Below are positions 32,955 to 45,422 of a DNA stretch of 64,000 bases, in pieces (the stretch's first letter is position 1; each line of letters opens with the position of its first letter). The notes beneath the pieces were generated by a model. That model searched no databases. It saw only the letters and a list, made by a program, of their open reading frames with translations, and was not told the origin of the DNA. Source of the stretch: Heterohyrax brucei (taxonomy: Eukaryota > Chordata > Mammalia > Hyracoidea > Procaviidae); assembly GCA_028571685.1 (NCBI GenBank), contig CM053162.1, forward strand, positions 8,622,001 to 8,686,000. The letters run 5' to 3'. Both the position numbers and the translations under genes were made by a program.

Positions 32955-35900
32955 ATGGCAGCACTGAACACATACCTATCAATAATCACATTGAATGTGA
33001 GTGGACTGAACGCTCAAGTAAAGAGATATCAAGTGACATCTTGGATCAAAAGACATGACTCATCCGTACTTTGTCTACAAGAAACTCACCTTAGACTCAA
33101 AGATATGAACAAACTGAAAATTAAAATATGGAAGAATATTTATCAAGCTAACAATACACAAAGAAGAGCAGGGGTGGCAATTCTAATCCCAAATAAAATG
33201 AATTTTAATGCACACCACCATCATAGACAAGGATGAACACTATTGCTGAAAGGTTCAATACACAAACAGGACTTAACAATATTCAATATTTATGCACCTA
33301 ATATTGGAGCACCTAAATATGTAAAAGAAACATTGACTACACTCAAAAAGGAGCTAGATCACTCTACAATAATAGTGGTAGACTTCAACACTCCAGTCTC
33401 AATATTGGACAGATGGTCTAGAAAAAAGCTCCATAAAGACACGGAAGACCTTTTTGCCACAATTAACCAACTAGACCTTATCAACATCTACAAAACTTTC
33501 TATCCCTCAGCAGACAACTATACCTTCTTCTCTAGTGCACATGGAACATTCTCCAGAATAGACCATGTGTTAGGACATAAAGCAATTTTCAACAAAATCC
33601 ATACCATTGAATTAAAGCAAAGCATCTTCTCAGATCATAAAGCCATAAAAGTAGAAATCAATAGCAGAAAAACCATAGATAGAAAGTGAAACTCGTGGAA
33701 ACTGAACAACATCTTGCTCAAAAAATCAAGGATGAAATAAAGAAATTTCTGGATTCCAATGAGAATGAAAACACTTTCTATCAGAACCTATGGAATACAG
33801 CCAAAGCAGTGCTCAGAGTCAGTTTATCTCCATGAATGCACACATGCGGAAGGAAGAAAGAAACCCAACCAAAGAACTAACCTTACAGCTTGAACAAGTA
33901 GAGAGAGAACAACAGAGGAACCCCTCATGCACCAGAAGAAAACAGATCATAAAGATTAGAGAAGAACTAAAAGAATTAGAGAATAGAAGAACAATTGAAA
34001 AAATTGGAAAGACCAAAAGCTGGTTTTTAGAAACAATCAACAACATTGACAAACCACTGGCTAGCTTACTAAAGACAAACAGGACAGGAAACAAATAACC
34101 CAAATAAGAAATGAGAGGGGAGCTGTCACAACAGATCCAACAGAAATAAAAAATATCATAGCTGAATACTATGAAAGACTGTTTTCTAACAAATTTGAAA
34201 ACCTAGAGGAAATGGACAAATTCTTTGATTCATATCACCTACCAAAATTATCACAAGGTGAAGCAGAACGACTTAATAAACCCATCACAAAGGAAGAGAT
34301 TGAAAAGGTCATCAAAAAAATGCCAATAAAAAAAGCCCAGGCCCAGATGGCTTCACTGCAGAATTCTACCAAGCTTTTAGAGACAAGTTATCTCCAATGC
34401 TACTGAGACTATTTTATAGTATAGAAAGGGATGGAATACTACCAGATTCATTCTATGAAGCCATCATAACCCTGATACCAAAGCCCAGGGAAAGACTCAA
34501 CAAAAAAGAACTGCAGACTGATGTCACTAATGAATCTAGATACAAAAATCTTCAACAAAGTTCTTGCCAATAGAATACAACAACATATCCAAAAAATAAT
34601 CCATCATGACCAAGTTGGATTCATACTAGCAATGCACGGCTGGTTCAACACCAGAAAAACAATTCATGTGATCAACCACATAAATAATGCAAAAGACAAG
34701 AATCACCTGATTTTGTCTATTGATGCAGAAAAGGCGTTTGATAAAGTCCAACACCCATTCATGCTAAAAGCTCTCAGCAAAACAGGAATAGACAGCACAT
34801 TCCTCAATGCAATAAGGGCCATTTATATGGCACTTGGCTTGGCATACAAAGCCAACTGCCTACATCATCCTGAATGGAGAGAGACTGAAACCATTTCCCT
34901 TGAGAACAGGAACTAAGCAAGGATGCCCACTCCTACCTCTCCTATTCAACATTGTACTAGAAGTTTTAGCCAGAGCAATTAGACAAGACCAAGAAATAAA
35001 GGGCATTTGCATCAACAAAGAAAAAGTAAAAATCTCTCTGTTTGCAAATGATATGCTTGTATATGCAGGGAATCCTAAAGTATGCATAAATAAACTACTC
35101 AAACTGATAGAAGAGTTCAGCAAAGTCTCAGGATACAAGATAAACATAAGCAAATCAGTAGGATTCCTTTATACCAATAACAAGATTATTAAGGAAGTAA
35201 TCACCAAATCACTACCGTTTACTATAGCCCCTAAGAAGATGAAATAGGAATAAATTTAACCAGAGAAATAACAAACCTTTACAAAGAAAACTACAAGTCC
35301 TTACTACAAGAAACTAAGAGAGACTTACATAAATGGAGAAAGCTACCCTGCTCATGTATAGGAAGACTTTAACAATGTGACAATGTCTATTTTGCCTAAA
35401 GCAATCTACCTATATAATGCAATCCCAGCACAAATTCCAATGACATTTTTTAATCAGATGGAAAAGCAACAAATTACCAGCTTTGGAGAGGAAAGAAGCC
35501 ACAATAAGCAAAGCACTACTGAAAAACAACTGGGAGGCTTCTTACTACCTGAGTTTAAAACCTATTATACTGCCACAGTAGTCAAAACAGCCTGGTACTG
35601 GTACAAAAAGAGATAGATCAATAGAACAGAATTGAGATTCCAGAAATGATACCATCTTCCTGTGAACAGCTGATATTTCACAAAGGCCCTAAGATGTTAA
35701 ACTGGGGAAAAACAATCTCTTCAACAAATGGTGCTGGCAAATTGGATATCCATCTGCAAAAAAATTGAAACAAGACCTGTATATTACACCTTATATAAAA
35801 ACCAACTCAAACTGGGTAAAAGACCTAAGTATCAAATCTAAAGCAATAAAGCTCATCCAAGAAAAAGTAGGAACAACAATGAAAGTTTTAATATACAGTG

Positions 35901-36715
35901 TAGATAGACTTCAAAATCTGTCAAACAAACCACAAACAGAAGAGAAAATAGATAAATGGGAACTACTAAGAATCAATCACTTTTGCTCATCCAAAGACTT
36001 TATTAATAGAATTAAAAGCCCACCTACAGAATAGGAAAAAATATTTGGCAAACAAATACATGAGACTGATGCCTGATCTCCATAATGTATAAGGTACTAC
36101 AAAATATCAATAAGAAAAAGCATCAATAAAGTGATGGGCAAAGTAGATGGATAGACACTTCTCTAAAGAGGAGATCCAGGCAGCCAAAAAACACATGCTG
36201 ACATGCTCATGATCACTAGCTATTAAAGAAATTCAAATAAAAATGACAATGAGATACCATCTCACCCCAGCAAGATTGGCCATGATCCAAAAAACACAAA
36301 ACAACAAATACTGGAGAGACTGTGGAGAAATTCAAACTGTCCTACACTGTTGGTGGGATTGCAAAATGGTGCAACCTCTTTGGAAAGCAATCTGAAGCTT
36401 TCTTAAAAAGCTGGATCTAGATACACCATTTGACCCAGTAATTCCACTGCTTGGAATATATCCTACAGATTCAAGGCCATTCACACAGACTGACACATGC
36501 ACACAAATGTTTATCCCAACGCAATCCACAATAGCAAAAATATGGAATCAACCCAGATGCCCACCATCAGAGGAATGGAAATGTAAACTGTGGTATGGAA
36601 CACTGTATAACAATAAGGAACAATGATGATTTTAGGAAATGTCTCATAAACTGGTTTCGATTAGAGGACATTATGTTGAGTGAAAGCAGTCACTGACAAT
36701 AGGACAAATATTGTA
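32955..36715 (+). pseudogene. L1-B ORF2, broken
   Basis: The ATG at 32955 begins the endonuclease (L-N-V-S-G-L-N-A block), continued at 33243-33689 with N-I-Y-A-P-N and S-D-H-K motifs. RT segments are open at 34521-34916 ([13 protein letters not shown] block) and 34834-35247. The catalytic box reads F-A-N-D where F-A-D-D is expected (35041-35052). Distal pieces lie at 35377-35616 and 35765-36034. Eight or more breaks make it non-functional. Confidence 0.87.
34827..34845 (+). mobile_element. Ultra-short SINE 3'-tail insertion inside L1-B ORF2
   Basis: About 19 bases (ATGGCACTTGGCTTGGCAT) interrupt ORF2 where L1-A and L1-D read straight through. The sequence equals the end of the SINE tail. 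The possible target duplication is only about 3 bases (ATA). Confidence 0.55.
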
Positions 36716-37700
36716 TGAGACTCCTACAATAATAACTTACAAACAGACTCATACATAGAAGAAAAGACCCTTCTATGGCTGCAAGCGTGGGCAGGGAGAG
36801 AGTGCGAGGGGGGTAGGGTTTAGATTACCTAGTTGATAGAAACTTGGTTGGGTGAAACTGGGACAGCACACATTAGAAAGAAGATACGTATTAACTGGAC
36901 TTCAGCATAACATGATTACTCTTCCCATCTAAATCCAATATTACAAGTACAGAATAGCTGGGGTGGGGGCCTGGGGTCCATGCTTTCAGGGGAAATCCAG
37001 GCAATGTGATACAACTAGGGTTTTGCTAAGAGAGCCCTCTGTACCCCACTTTGGTGAGTGGCGTCTTGGGTCTTAAAAACTGCCAAGCTGCCATCTGAGG
37101 GTACAGCAAATGGTCTCAACTTAGCAGAAACGGATGATCACCAAGGACCAAAATGACATGGGGGAAATAGAACCCAGAAGACAGAGAGACCACATGTGTG
37201 GGTGGCTACAGCGACTCGTGACTGGAAGAACACAATGGCGTCCAGCCACCACCAGTCATAGCCATGATAGAGCTCACAAAGTTGAGTCTCACTGTCAACA
37301 CAAGAGTAAAAAGGGGTGCACCCTTAGACCTCTGTTAAAAGATAGCAATTGATGGTCCAAGGGCCTCTGAGTTCCCCTGGGAACAAGGGCCTGGCCATGA
37401 TGCTGCCCCTAAGTAATAATGGAGGTCAACTCTCGGACAGGAAAGGACTGATCTTGGCAACACAGGGTGACCATATCATGTGCGCACTTTATGGTTCTAT
37501 GCACCTGTAGGATGTTGTCCTGTTGACCTCTTAATGGAGGAAGGGGAGTGGGTGGAGATGAGGGGACAGGAGATTGTTGCGAGGATAAGACGTGTATGGA
37601 GCAAAGAGGAAGAGTGTGCTGTCACCGGGCAGGGAGAGCAGTGGGAGCTGCATATAGGCAGGCATGCAAATTTATATGGGAACGTACATCTTAATTTTTA
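36716..37700 (+). repeat. L1-B 3'UTR
   Basis: About 1 kb of non-coding sequence after ORF2, homologous to the L1-A 3'UTR in opposite orientation and ending in TTAATTTTTAAAAAAATG at the TSD. Open frames inside it (for example 37134-37352 and 37480-37701) are UTR sequence. Confidence 0.75.
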
Positions 37701-37717
37701 AAAAAATGTCAAGCAAG

Positions 37718-38216
37718 AATAAAAAATGTAGGAGACTTCTACTGCTTTTGGAGTTGCTAGATGATATCCTTTCACTCTGGGCTGAACTGGGAGGACCTCA
37801 CTTAGCTGCAGATTGTCATGGCTGAATAGCGATAAATCTGTGCATAGTGAGCTGGCTGGGCCAGGGGCAGAAATGGAATATTTGCACAGGATCTCTAGGT
37901 TCAGAGGCATCTGTCTCCAGGGCTTTGTTTTTTTGAACCACAGAGCATGCAATTGATCTGTGAAGTTGTTGTCAGTTGCTATGACATAGGCTCGGTCTAT
38001 GGCATTATACACAACAGAATGAAATTCTGCCCAGTCACGTATTATCCTCATAACCATCAGCATATTCAAGTCCAACACTGTACCATGCCATCTTACCAAG
38101 GGTCTCCCTTGTACTTGCTGACCTTCTGTATCAACAAATATGATGTCCTCCTCTAGGAATAAATTCTTACTGATGATCCCAAATCAGATGGATCTGCAGG
38201 GTTTTCTTCAACTGAG
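37718..38216. other. Unique stretch, no gene seen
   Basis: Lies between L1-B and a solo LTR. A 133-codon minus-strand open frame at 37698-38099 has no recognisable motif and overlaps the L1 TSD. Confidence 0.45.
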
Positions 38217-38717
38217 TGTCATGCATTAAATTGTGTCCCTCCAAATGTATCTGTCAATATGGCAGGGCACTGCTTCCTAGTGTTGTGTGATTCTCCGCCC
38301 GTTTGTCATTTTATGAGATTGTCTATGTGTTGTAAATCCTATCACTTTGAAATGAGAGGGACTAGCTGCAGTTATACCAATGAGATACGTAAGATTGGAT
38401 AGTGTCTTAAGCCAATCTCTTTGAGATACAAAAGATAGAGGTGAACAGAGAGACATGGACGACTAAGAAGGCAGTGATGAGAACAGAACCAGTCCTTTGG
38501 ACCTGAGGTCCCCAAGCAGAGGTATTTCCAGACCAAGAGAAGACTGATGCATCACAAGGAGCTTGCTCCAGAGCCAGTAGAGAGAGAATGTCTTCCGCCA
38601 GAGCTGGCGCCCTGAATTCAGACTTCTGCTTACTGGATTGTGGGAGAATAAACCTCTCTTGGTTAAAGACATCCGCTTGTGTTATTTCTGTAACAGTAGC
38701 TCTAGATGACTAAGACA
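38217..38717 (+). mobile_element. Solo LTR, MaLR-like family
   Basis: 501 bp beginning TGTCATGCATTAAATTGTG and ending GATGACTAAGACA. Family landmarks include GTCTATGTGTTGTAAATCC, GCCAATCTCTTTGAGATA, and AATAAACCTCTCTTGG near 38650. It is the longest relatively intact member in forward orientation. The 5-bp flanks are not identical. Confidence 0.8.
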
Positions 38718-40989
38718 TTAGTTTTCAGAAATAGATCCCTGGGCCTTTCTTCCTCAGCTATCTTAGTCTGGAAGCTTTGCTGAAGCCTGTCCACCATAGG
38801 TGACCCTGCTGATATTTGAAAGCCACTGGTGTAATTTTCAGCACCATGGCAACATGTTACACTACCGCAGTGTGACAAACTGACAGATATGTGGTGAATC
38901 TGCCAAGTAGGTAATTTCATTTTTTATTTAGTTTTCCTTTGGAGGATAAAAGAGCTCTGTCATTTAATGCTGGAAATTCTTCAAACTTCGAGAATGAATC
39001 TATGTCATACATGGAAATTAACTCCTTATGTCTCCCTCCTGCATGCCTATATCAGGAGGTAAACAATATAAAATGTTAACAACTGGCACTGCTGTTCTGA
39101 AAGACTGTGCTTGGTCGCTGCCAGAACAACTTAAATGGCAGTAACCAGTGGCTCATCTGCTTGAAACACCTGCCTGCAGACTAACTTCTCTGGAAGAGGC
39201 GCACTTATCACCTGCTTTGAGTGGGAGCCTTGGGAAAGGCCTCATACACCTGGGCACAGGATTTACATATGGGCCTCAGGTTTACCATCTTTAAAGTTTC
39301 TGAGAGTATGGGAGTAGAGGGAACCTTCCCACCCTCCCTAAACAGCCCCAGTGCAAGCTGCTCAGTACTGCTATTTGGAATGCTGCTGGGAGCACACTCA
39401 CAACCCGGTAGAGAACAGAGCTGGGGCCTAAAACATTCAGAATCCACTGGGAAGAGAGAGACAGAACAGGGCTAATGTTTACTAATTGCTCAATTCTCTT
39501 CTATTTCTTCCAGGTTTCCCAAATTGCTGTAAGACCTTGGGGTGGCAAAACCTAAAGGAGTGAGGCTTGTAGAAGGTGTGTAAGATGGATGAGTTACAGA
39601 GAGAGAAGGAAAAAAGGATGCAGAGGACAGAGAGTTAAGAGAGAGAATGAAAAGAGAAGGCTGGAAAAAAGAAGAGAGAGAGAGAGCGAGACCATGCAAG
39701 GAAAAGGAAAGTCAGGGCCACACAAGGTACAGGGGGCTGTCTGAGAAGGAGGACGCAGAAAAGGAGGAACACAGATGAAGAAAGAGGTGGTGGAGTCATG
39801 AGGAAAGACAGGCTGCACCTTTGGAAAGGTTCAAAACTGGCAGCAATTCCTGAGCCTATGAAGCAGTCACTTTTGGAAGTAATTTGTTCAAATCAGAGAA
39901 CTTTCCCGTCTTTTGTTTTAGTTGACGGAATTTAAAAGTCACATTTATTGCTTAAATTTTGTGATTTATTCAAACAAGGTAACTGAAACATCTATATCTG
40001 CTTTTGGAGAAATTTCTTTAAATTTTATCTTTAGACATTTTACTATACATGTTATTTCAGGCTCTCAGCTACCTTAAGCCCTTTAAGAAGTGGATGGGGT
40101 ATAAATCTTGAATAAAGAATAGCACATACACTCAAAAAAATCCAGGAAGATAAGTGCTCCCAAATCAATCTGGTCTGCAGAAGAAAATACGACACTAACT
40201 TGAATGTGAACAGATGAAGAAGAGGAAGAAAACTTAGATATAGCAGGGATCTAAGAAAGAGGGATTTTCAAGAAACATAACTTAATCAGTCAATTAGGAT
40301 GTCTGCATTTATCTTACCAGTTTGTGTTTTTCTGTTGTTGTTGGTTTCTTCATCTAGTATCTTTGATTGGTAGCGCAAGAGCATATTCTAAATTTCCCCA
40401 AGCTCTAAAGGGTATACAAGGAGAAGAAAGTCAGTCTCTGTCTTGTCCTCCAGCTGTACTGTCTCCCCTCCCCCGCCCCCCAGGCAAGTAGGGTCATCAC
40501 TAGTCCCTTGGATCTAAAGGCAGGAGGTGTGGTTATTTAAGACACTTGACACGGAACCTAACCCGGAGATGAGGTCATAAGGTCTCTGTGAATGTAAAGA
40601 TTGACCTGTGAGGAGAAATACAGACAAGAGTCTACTAGTAACAGAGGAAGCTGCATGTGCAGAGGCCTTGTGGTTGGTGTGGGTACAACAGTTATAACTA
40701 AATAAGAAAAAGATGGGGTGACTGAAATGCAGAAAATAAAGCTGCAGGAGGGGAAAAAAGGAATGGTGGTAGAATTGGGCGAGACTGAGACAAGGCCACC
40801 TGGGCTATATTAACATTATGATCTTTATCCATAGAACTGATTTATGTACTGATGGTTGAGAGTATCTGTGACAGATCTATTTTACATTTTGAAGAAAAAA
40901 AAAATCACTAGAGCTATGCTATAAACAGCAGTAAGGAGTTGATGAAGGTAGACCAGTTAAAGTATTTGAAACCTTGTCAGCCCTGCTCT
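38718..40989. other. Unique DNA with a GA-rich low-complexity tract
   Basis: No gene is recognised. A purine-rich stretch at about 39590-39800 with GAGAGAGA runs creates artefactual minus-strand open frames of F, S and L composition. The rest is AT-rich with no assigned repeat. Confidence 0.5.
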
Positions 40990-41167
40990 ATTAAAAAAAA
41001 AAAAAAAAAAAAAAAACCTGCTTCTGTGAAGTTGTTCCAACTCTGAGAGACCCTGTAAAACAGAGCAGAACTGCCCCATGGAGTTTTCAAGGAGCTCTTG
41101 GTGTATTTGAACAGCTAGCATCTCAGTTAGCAGTGGTGGCACTTAACCACTCTGCCACCCAGATTTC
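40990..41167 (-). mobile_element. AfroSINE with a long A-run
   Basis: An A-run of about 24 (40993-41017) marks the junction, then CTGTGAAGTTGTTCC, CAGAGCAGAACTGCCCCATGG, GGTGTATTTGAACAGCTAGC and a head with TTAGCAGTGGTGGCACTTAACC. Complete, reverse-oriented element. Confidence 0.85.
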
Positions 41168-41599
41168 CCATATCTGCTCAGCTCACCTTAAATGCTAGCT
41201 ATAGCTGAGGTAGACACTTCTAAGTGGACTGCAGTGCACCTCATTCTAACCTGAAGTGCACTAACCTCAGGGCATTTTCTCAGGGCTTCTTATGCACATA
41301 CACCACTGGAGACTGTTGGTGCCTGTGCATGAATGACCTGGGTGTGCCTAGAGTGGATGCTATGGAAGTAGCCATCTGCCAGCGTAGGCAAGCCTCAGGG
41401 GTTAAGTATGAACGGTATTCCATACCATCTTCTGAAGGCCCAGATGAATCGGTGGTGCTCACAATGGTGACCTCTACCACACTCCCTTGTGTTAGCTTTC
41501 CTTCTTCTTTCACACTGCCAGCTGCTCACCTCAATTCCTGGGATCACCTTCTAAATAAATTATGAGCTCAGGAGGCTGTGCCTCTGCTGTCTTTTTCTG
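41168..41599. other. Unique stretch, no gene seen
   Basis: A 113-codon plus-strand open frame (41224-41565) has no recognised domain and is overlapped by a minus-strand frame. No other support. Confidence 0.45.
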
Positions 41600-42578
41600 T
41601 TGTTGCTTTCTTTTATTCTTTACTTTTTTTTTTTCCATCCACTACCCTCCCCACCCTGGTAACCATTAAAAATTGTTTCTTTGTATCTGCAAACCTTTCC
41701 ACGAGTTTTTACAGTAGTAGTCTGACACAATACCTGCCCTTCTGTGACTGACACATTTCACTCAGTTTAATACCCTCTAGTGTATTCCGTGTTATGAGAT
41801 GATATCCAGTTTTGTCAGCACCATCTGTTAAAAATACTATCTTTCTCTCATTTAATGGACTTTTGGCCCTCATTGAAGATCAGGTAACCATAAGTGGATG
41901 GATTCACATCTGGATTCTTGATTCTTTTCCATAGGTCCGTGTGTCTGTAGTTTTACTAGTACCAGGCATCTTTGTTCCTAACATATGTCTCTGATAAACA
42001 GCTTATTAATGAGTCTTGTTTTTTTTAAAATCAATTCTGTCACTGTCTGTCTCTTTATGACTACATTTAGGTCACTTCCATTCAGTATAATTGTCAATAA
42101 CTGTGAGTTTATTGCTGTCAATTTGTAGACTTTTGTTTTCTGGTGCTGGTATCCTGTTCTTCTTACTCTCCTGTGCTGAATTCCTTTGGTTTAGTTTGTG
42201 GGTTTCTTTTGTTTTGGTAGATTTTATTTTTATTGAGACTTTATATTTTCCTTCTCTATTTTGATGAGTAGGTTTATTAACTTTCTTTGTAGTTACCTTG
42301 AGATTTACTTTTACCTTCCTAGGTTTGAATCAGTGTATCATTACTTTGTAGTGCCTTGCCTTTGACTCTATTAGAAAGTCTTATATCCATACCATTTATT
42401 CCCTCTTATATTGCTGTGATTATGTTGTTTGCAGGTTAATTTCTTTGGGTGGTGATTGATATTTCATGTCCTAGGGTCATACCTGGCTAGTACAGTCTTG
42501 TATCTTATGTTAGGGCTGTGGTCTGATATTGTTTGTTCTCAGACTAAAGGACTCTCTTCAGTAATTCCTGTAAGTTTG
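41600..42578 (-). repeat. Old L1 (left half), split by L1-C
   Basis: T-rich start, then the conserved L1 ORF2-end phrases on the minus strand ('tgtgactgacacatttcac', 'gatgatatccagttttgtcag', 'tttttccataggtccgtgtgtc') and further coding remnants up to GTAATTCCTGTAAGTTTG at 42561-42578. The ORF1-end continuation resumes at 51742, so L1-C inserted into it. Confidence 0.7.
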
Positions 42579-43060
42579 GGTGCAGCCAAGATGGTAGCAT
42601 GGCTACACATTCTTTCTGACCCCTCTAACAAAAAAATAACTTAAAAATCAGTAAAACTAGCCAATAGAACATTCCAGGAAGCCTGAACACCAGGTAGAAA
42701 ACTGTAAGAGTGGACTGGGAGAAAGGAAGATCATAGGAGCCCTGGGCCACCCCAAATAAAATGTGGTACTGGAAGAGAGACTCTGAAGGTGACGCTGAAG
42801 GTGACCTGGCTGGACAGTAACTACCCTTGGCAAATCAAAGCTGTGGTTCAGGGCCAAGAGATGCCACACAGGCTAACAGTGTTGGAACTGGCTAAGGAGA
42901 CTGCTGCTGAGGCATCACGGCCCAAAGATGAAGGCTTCAACACAAGTCAGAGGGTCCTGAAACCAGGCCAGCCAGTGATCAGTGAGCCTTAGGAACCAGT
43001 AGCCTGGTGGGTCTTAGGGCCATGAGGCTTGAAGAGGCCTAGGTCCAGGTGATCTGGCAT

Positions 43061-43230
43061 GGTGGCACAGGTCCGTATGTGGCCAAGGAAGGTGGTTCAT
43101 GAGTATGCATAGCAAGGGAAGGTAGCACAGGTGCACTTGTGGTTTGGGAAGGTGACGCGACTATGAGTGCAGTCCTTCACAGTGGCACAGGTGTACACAT
43201 GCTCTGGGAAGGCAACACGTGGTAGAATGG
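43061..43230 (+). repeat. 30-bp tandem repeat array in the L1-C 5'UTR
   Basis: Five consecutive units of exactly 30 bases (43061-43090, 43091-43120, 43121-43150, 43151-43180, 43181-43210) plus a partial sixth. Each begins with a form of GGTGGCACAGGT and most end TGGGAA. The units differ by several substitutions. This is a minisatellite-like array within the element's promoter region, distinct from the ~247-bp monomers of L1-B. Confidence 0.85.
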
Positions 43231-43510
43231 ATCAGAATAGTGCAGGATCAGGTGAGAGAACATGCAGTAGTTTACAGTGAGGAGAGCCTGGTTGGTCAGT
43301 CAACCACAGCAGAGGGCAGGAAGATCATGGAGAAGATCACCAGAAGAGAAACACTGGCCTATGCCCAACACAGATATGCTGTACACAGATATGCTGGACA
43401 GAGCAACCAAATCATCAAGCCTCTAAAAATCAAACCGACTCCAACGTCTTGAATATCCATAGATACAACTTAAACTACAATAACCAAAAAAAAAAAGCAA
43501 TAACTTTCTG

Positions 43511-44455
43511 ATGGCTCAGAGAGAACAATCAATTTCTAAACATCTAATGAAGAAGATTACCATGGCTTCTGAAATCTCACAAAACAAAGAATCGTTGGAT
43601 TTCCCAGATGAAGAAGACTTCCTAAAATTATCAGAGGTGGAATACAAAAGATTGATGCACAGAGCAGTGCTACATATCAGGAAACAGATCAGGAAAGATA
43701 CAGCACAGCACGCTGAAAATCTGAACAAGCTGCAAGAAATACTTGAGCAGCACAATCTGAAATGTGACAGATAAAATTACTGAGTTGATAACTCAATATG
43801 AAGTCAAGGGAGCAGGACAGAGAAACTAGAATACAGAATTAGTGAGTTCAAAGGCTAACTGAATGGCACCAGAATACATGAGGAAAAATCAGATAAAAGA
43901 TTCAATAAAAATGAAGAATCATCAAGACTTATGTGGCATTATATCAAGAGGAACAATATGTGAATGACTGGAGTACCACTACTAAGGGGGATAACTGAAA
44001 ACACAGAGAGAATTGTTGAAGACCTTCTGACAGAAAACTTCCCTGCTATCATGAAAGATGAGAAGATATCCATTCAGGATGTTCACCTAACCCCACCCAA
44101 GACAGATCCCTAAAGAAACACACCAGTGTATATTGTAATCAAACTACAAAACTAAAGATGAGATATTATAAAATGCAGCTAGTCTAAACAAAAAAATAAC
44201 CTACAAAGGGAAAGCTTTAAGACTAAATTCAAATCACTCTATCACTCTGCTGAAACTATGCTAGCAAGAAAACAAAGGGATGAATATACGAAGCCTTGAA
44301 TGGAAAAAACTGCCAACTGAGAACTGTGTACCCTGCAAAATTGTCTCTCAAACTCAAAGGTGAAATTAGGACTTTTGCAGATAAACAGAAATTCAGAGAA
44401 TTTGCAAAACCCAAACCAAAATTTCAAGAAATTTTGAAGGAAATTCTTTGATTAG
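43511..44455 (+). pseudogene. L1-C ORF1, broken
   Basis: The ATG at 43511 begins an open frame to 43774 with a lysine/glutamate-rich N-terminus and the start of the coiled coil. The RNA-binding part follows in shifted frames through 44455. The blocks match L1-A and L1-B ORF1 in order. Confidence 0.8.
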
Positions 44456-44540
44456 AAAATTAGTAACACTACACTTATACTCACTCACTGCTCAAAAGAG
44501 AACCCAGATAGCATCAGGGTATGAAATCCACAAAAGATAT

Positions 44541-45031
44541 TATCATAGATTAAACTGTGCCCCCTCTCCATTTGGCTGGGCCATCATTCTCAATATTTTG
44601 TGATTTTCCTATGTTATACATCTTAATCTCCACCTGTGGCTGATAGTATGATTGTGTTAAAAGAGGACTAGGGTGGGACCGCAACACTCTTGCTAAGGGA
44701 GTTTCTCTGGAGTGTGGCTTACACCACCCTTTATCTTTTCATCCCATGGAAGACAAAAAGAGAGAGAAACAAGCAGAGAAGTAGGAACCTCACACCATCA
44801 ACAAAGCAGCATTGGGAGTAAAGTGTGTCCTTGAAACCTGAGGTTCCTGCACAAAGATGCTCCCTAAACAAAGACTGATGCAACACAAGAACAGAGGGAA
44901 GGCCTTCTCCTGGAGCAGACACCCTGAATTTGGACTTGTAGCCTACTGGACTATGTAAGAATAAACTTCCCTTTGTTAAAGCCATTTACATGGTGGTATT
45001 TCTGTTAGAGCAACACTAGATGACTAAAACA
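44541..45031 (+). mobile_element. Solo LTR, MaLR-like family, between ORF1 and ORF2 of L1-C
   Basis: 491 bp starting TATCATAG and ending CTAAAACA. Family landmarks: 'ggctgggccatcattctcaatattttgtg', 'aggactagggtgggacc', 'aataaacttccctttgttaaagcc'. The flanks GATAT (44536-44540) and GGTAT (45032-45036) differ at one base. It therefore integrated after L1-C. Confidence 0.83.
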
Positions 45032-45422
45032 GGTATCCAAAGACAAATTACAAAAAAAAACAGAAATTCAAAGATCTTACGATTTAATTTACAACAACAT
45101 CATACAAAAAAGAGGAACCAATTAATGTACCCACAGATCTTTGATATGAGGAGGAAGCCTAGGAAATACAAAGATGTTATAGAATGGGTTACTTTTAGAT
45201 TAATAAAGGGGACTAAGGGACTAATTACAACAGAAACATGGAATTCTATACATCAAAATGTCAAACAAAAGACAAGCAAAACATGAAGTCTCAGCAAGTA
45301 CCAAAAAAAAAAGAAAACACTGAAAGATATGAAAAGAAAACACCTAAAGAAAAAAGACAGAGCACAGAAAATTGAATGTAAGAGGAATTGTCCATGATAC
45401 CCCCCCAAAAAAGGAATCAAAA

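Larger units (their letters stand above)
30530..37700 (+). mobile_element. L1-B: full-length LINE-1, inactive
   Basis: About 7.17 kb on the plus strand. The 5' start contains GAGTCAAGATGGCAGAC. It runs 5'UTR, ORF1, ORF2, 3'UTR. The flanks AAAAAATGTCAAACAAG (30513-30529) and AAAAAATGTCAAGCAAG (37701-37717) are a 17-bp TSD with one mismatch. The total length is close to L1-A. Coding parts have stops and shifts, and a short SINE tail lies within ORF2. Confidence 0.93.

Noticed and set aside
37698..38099. 133-codon minus-strand open frame as a gene
   Set aside because: No motif, it overlaps the end of L1-B and its TSD, and there is no homologue-like feature in the rest of the window.
39490..39818. 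Serine/phenylalanine/leucine-rich minus-strand frames
   Set aside because: They are translations of a GA-rich low-complexity tract.
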